A stretch of 15,558 bases of DNA, taken from positions 1 to 15,558 of the forward strand of contig JBOFGX010000179.1 of the NCBI GenBank assembly GCA_051649345.1, read 5' to 3'. How positions within the stretch are numbered: position 1 is the first letter of the stretch; each line of letters opens with the position of its first letter. The position numbers were made by a program, and so were the translations under genes. Origin of the DNA: Leadbetterella sp051649345. Lineage in GTDB: Bacteria > Bacteroidota > Bacteroidia > Cytophagales > Spirosomataceae. Positions 15,317 through 15,558 of the stretch are shown here, one piece after another. The notes beneath the pieces are model-generated. The model saw nothing but the letters and a program-made list of their open reading frames with translations, was not told where the DNA came from and ran no database searches.

Positions 15317-15505
15317 ATTTTTTTCTTTGAAGCACCCTTTGAGTAACATTATAGATAAAATACAAATAATTAATACTCTAAATTTGGTATGATTTTAGTA
15401 TTTTACAAACTAAATAGAAACAATGCTGTCCTAAATAAAATCAGTTTCGATAAAAATATGCATTTTTGATTTGTGTGCATTGATTTTAAGCTGAATTGTA
15501 AAACA

Positions 15506-15523
15506 AATCCCCTTGCTGGGATT
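15506..15523. terminator. Hairpin near the right edge, possible terminator
   Basis: AATCCC (15506-15511) pairs perfectly with GGGATT (15518-15523) around a 6-nt loop, and CA/GT pairs extend it after one mismatch. T-rich sequence follows on both strands (TTTCTTTTTT on plus from 15528; TTTGTTTT on minus). It could end a minus-strand gene lying right of the window or act in a leader; the sequence does not decide. Confidence 0.35.
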
Positions 15524-15558
15524 CGTGTTTCTTTTTTATGAAGACTTCGAAGGGTTTG

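Larger units (their letters stand above)
15259..15558. other. Non-coding upstream region of the GH65 gene
   Basis: These 300 AT-rich bases contain no supportable gene. The part nearest the GH65 start carries its promoter and operator candidates, and the far end carries a hairpin (15506-15523). An ATG at 15538 opens a plus-strand frame of only six further codons before the window ends (KTSKGF), too little to call. Confidence 0.6.

Overview
This window looks like ordinary chromosome of a Bacteroidota bacterium, most likely a Cytophagales- or Flavobacteriia-type aerobe. The support is: low-GC DNA; several gene starts preceded by the Bacteroidota -7 element TAnnTTTG and no clear Shine-Dalgarno sequences; an outer-membrane beta-barrel receptor with an N-terminal carboxypeptidase-regulatory-like domain; and a small conserved protein of a type I know only from this phylum. 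The genus cannot be fixed from the sequence.

Layout: (1) 1-1380, minus strand: a conserved protein of unknown function followed after 2 nt by an EamA-type drug/metabolite transporter that runs off the left edge. (2) 1381-1491: a short divergent promoter region. (3) 1492-2301, plus: a DnaQ-like DEDDh exonuclease with a C-terminal Exo-X/DUF3820-like tail. (4) 2374-7551, plus: nuoK-nuoL-nuoM-nuoN, the membrane proton-pumping end of respiratory complex I, with its own promoter candidate and without nuoJ or any peripheral-arm gene upstream. (5) 7671-8303, plus: a small Schlafen AlbA_2-domain protein with a C-terminal winged-helix-like tail. (6) 8304-8585: an unusual intergenic stretch with degenerate TTAGT repeats, a REP-like motif, a nested hairpin and two promoter candidates. 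(7) 8586-10304, plus: an M3-family oligoendopeptidase. (8) 10597-13002, plus: a secreted outer-membrane beta-barrel receptor. (9) 13201-15258, minus, convergent with the receptor: an exported GH65 glycoside hydrolase. (10) 15259-15558: upstream region of the hydrolase with a perfect 16-bp inverted repeat and a hairpin near the right edge.

The four nuo genes form one functional unit: NuoL, M and N are the antiporter-like proton channels and NuoK is the small subunit joining them to the rest of the complex. The other genes are single transcription units whose products act in separate processes (nucleic-acid processing, peptide turnover, outer-membrane uptake, glycan hydrolysis). I found no tRNA, rRNA, insertion sequence, CRISPR array or prophage gene, and no convincing new multi-gene system. 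The points most worth a second look are the detached nuoKLMN block, the GH65 enzyme whose active site reads as a hydrolase rather than a phosphorylase, the conserved protein paired with the EamA transporter, and the repeat-rich gap at 8295-8508.
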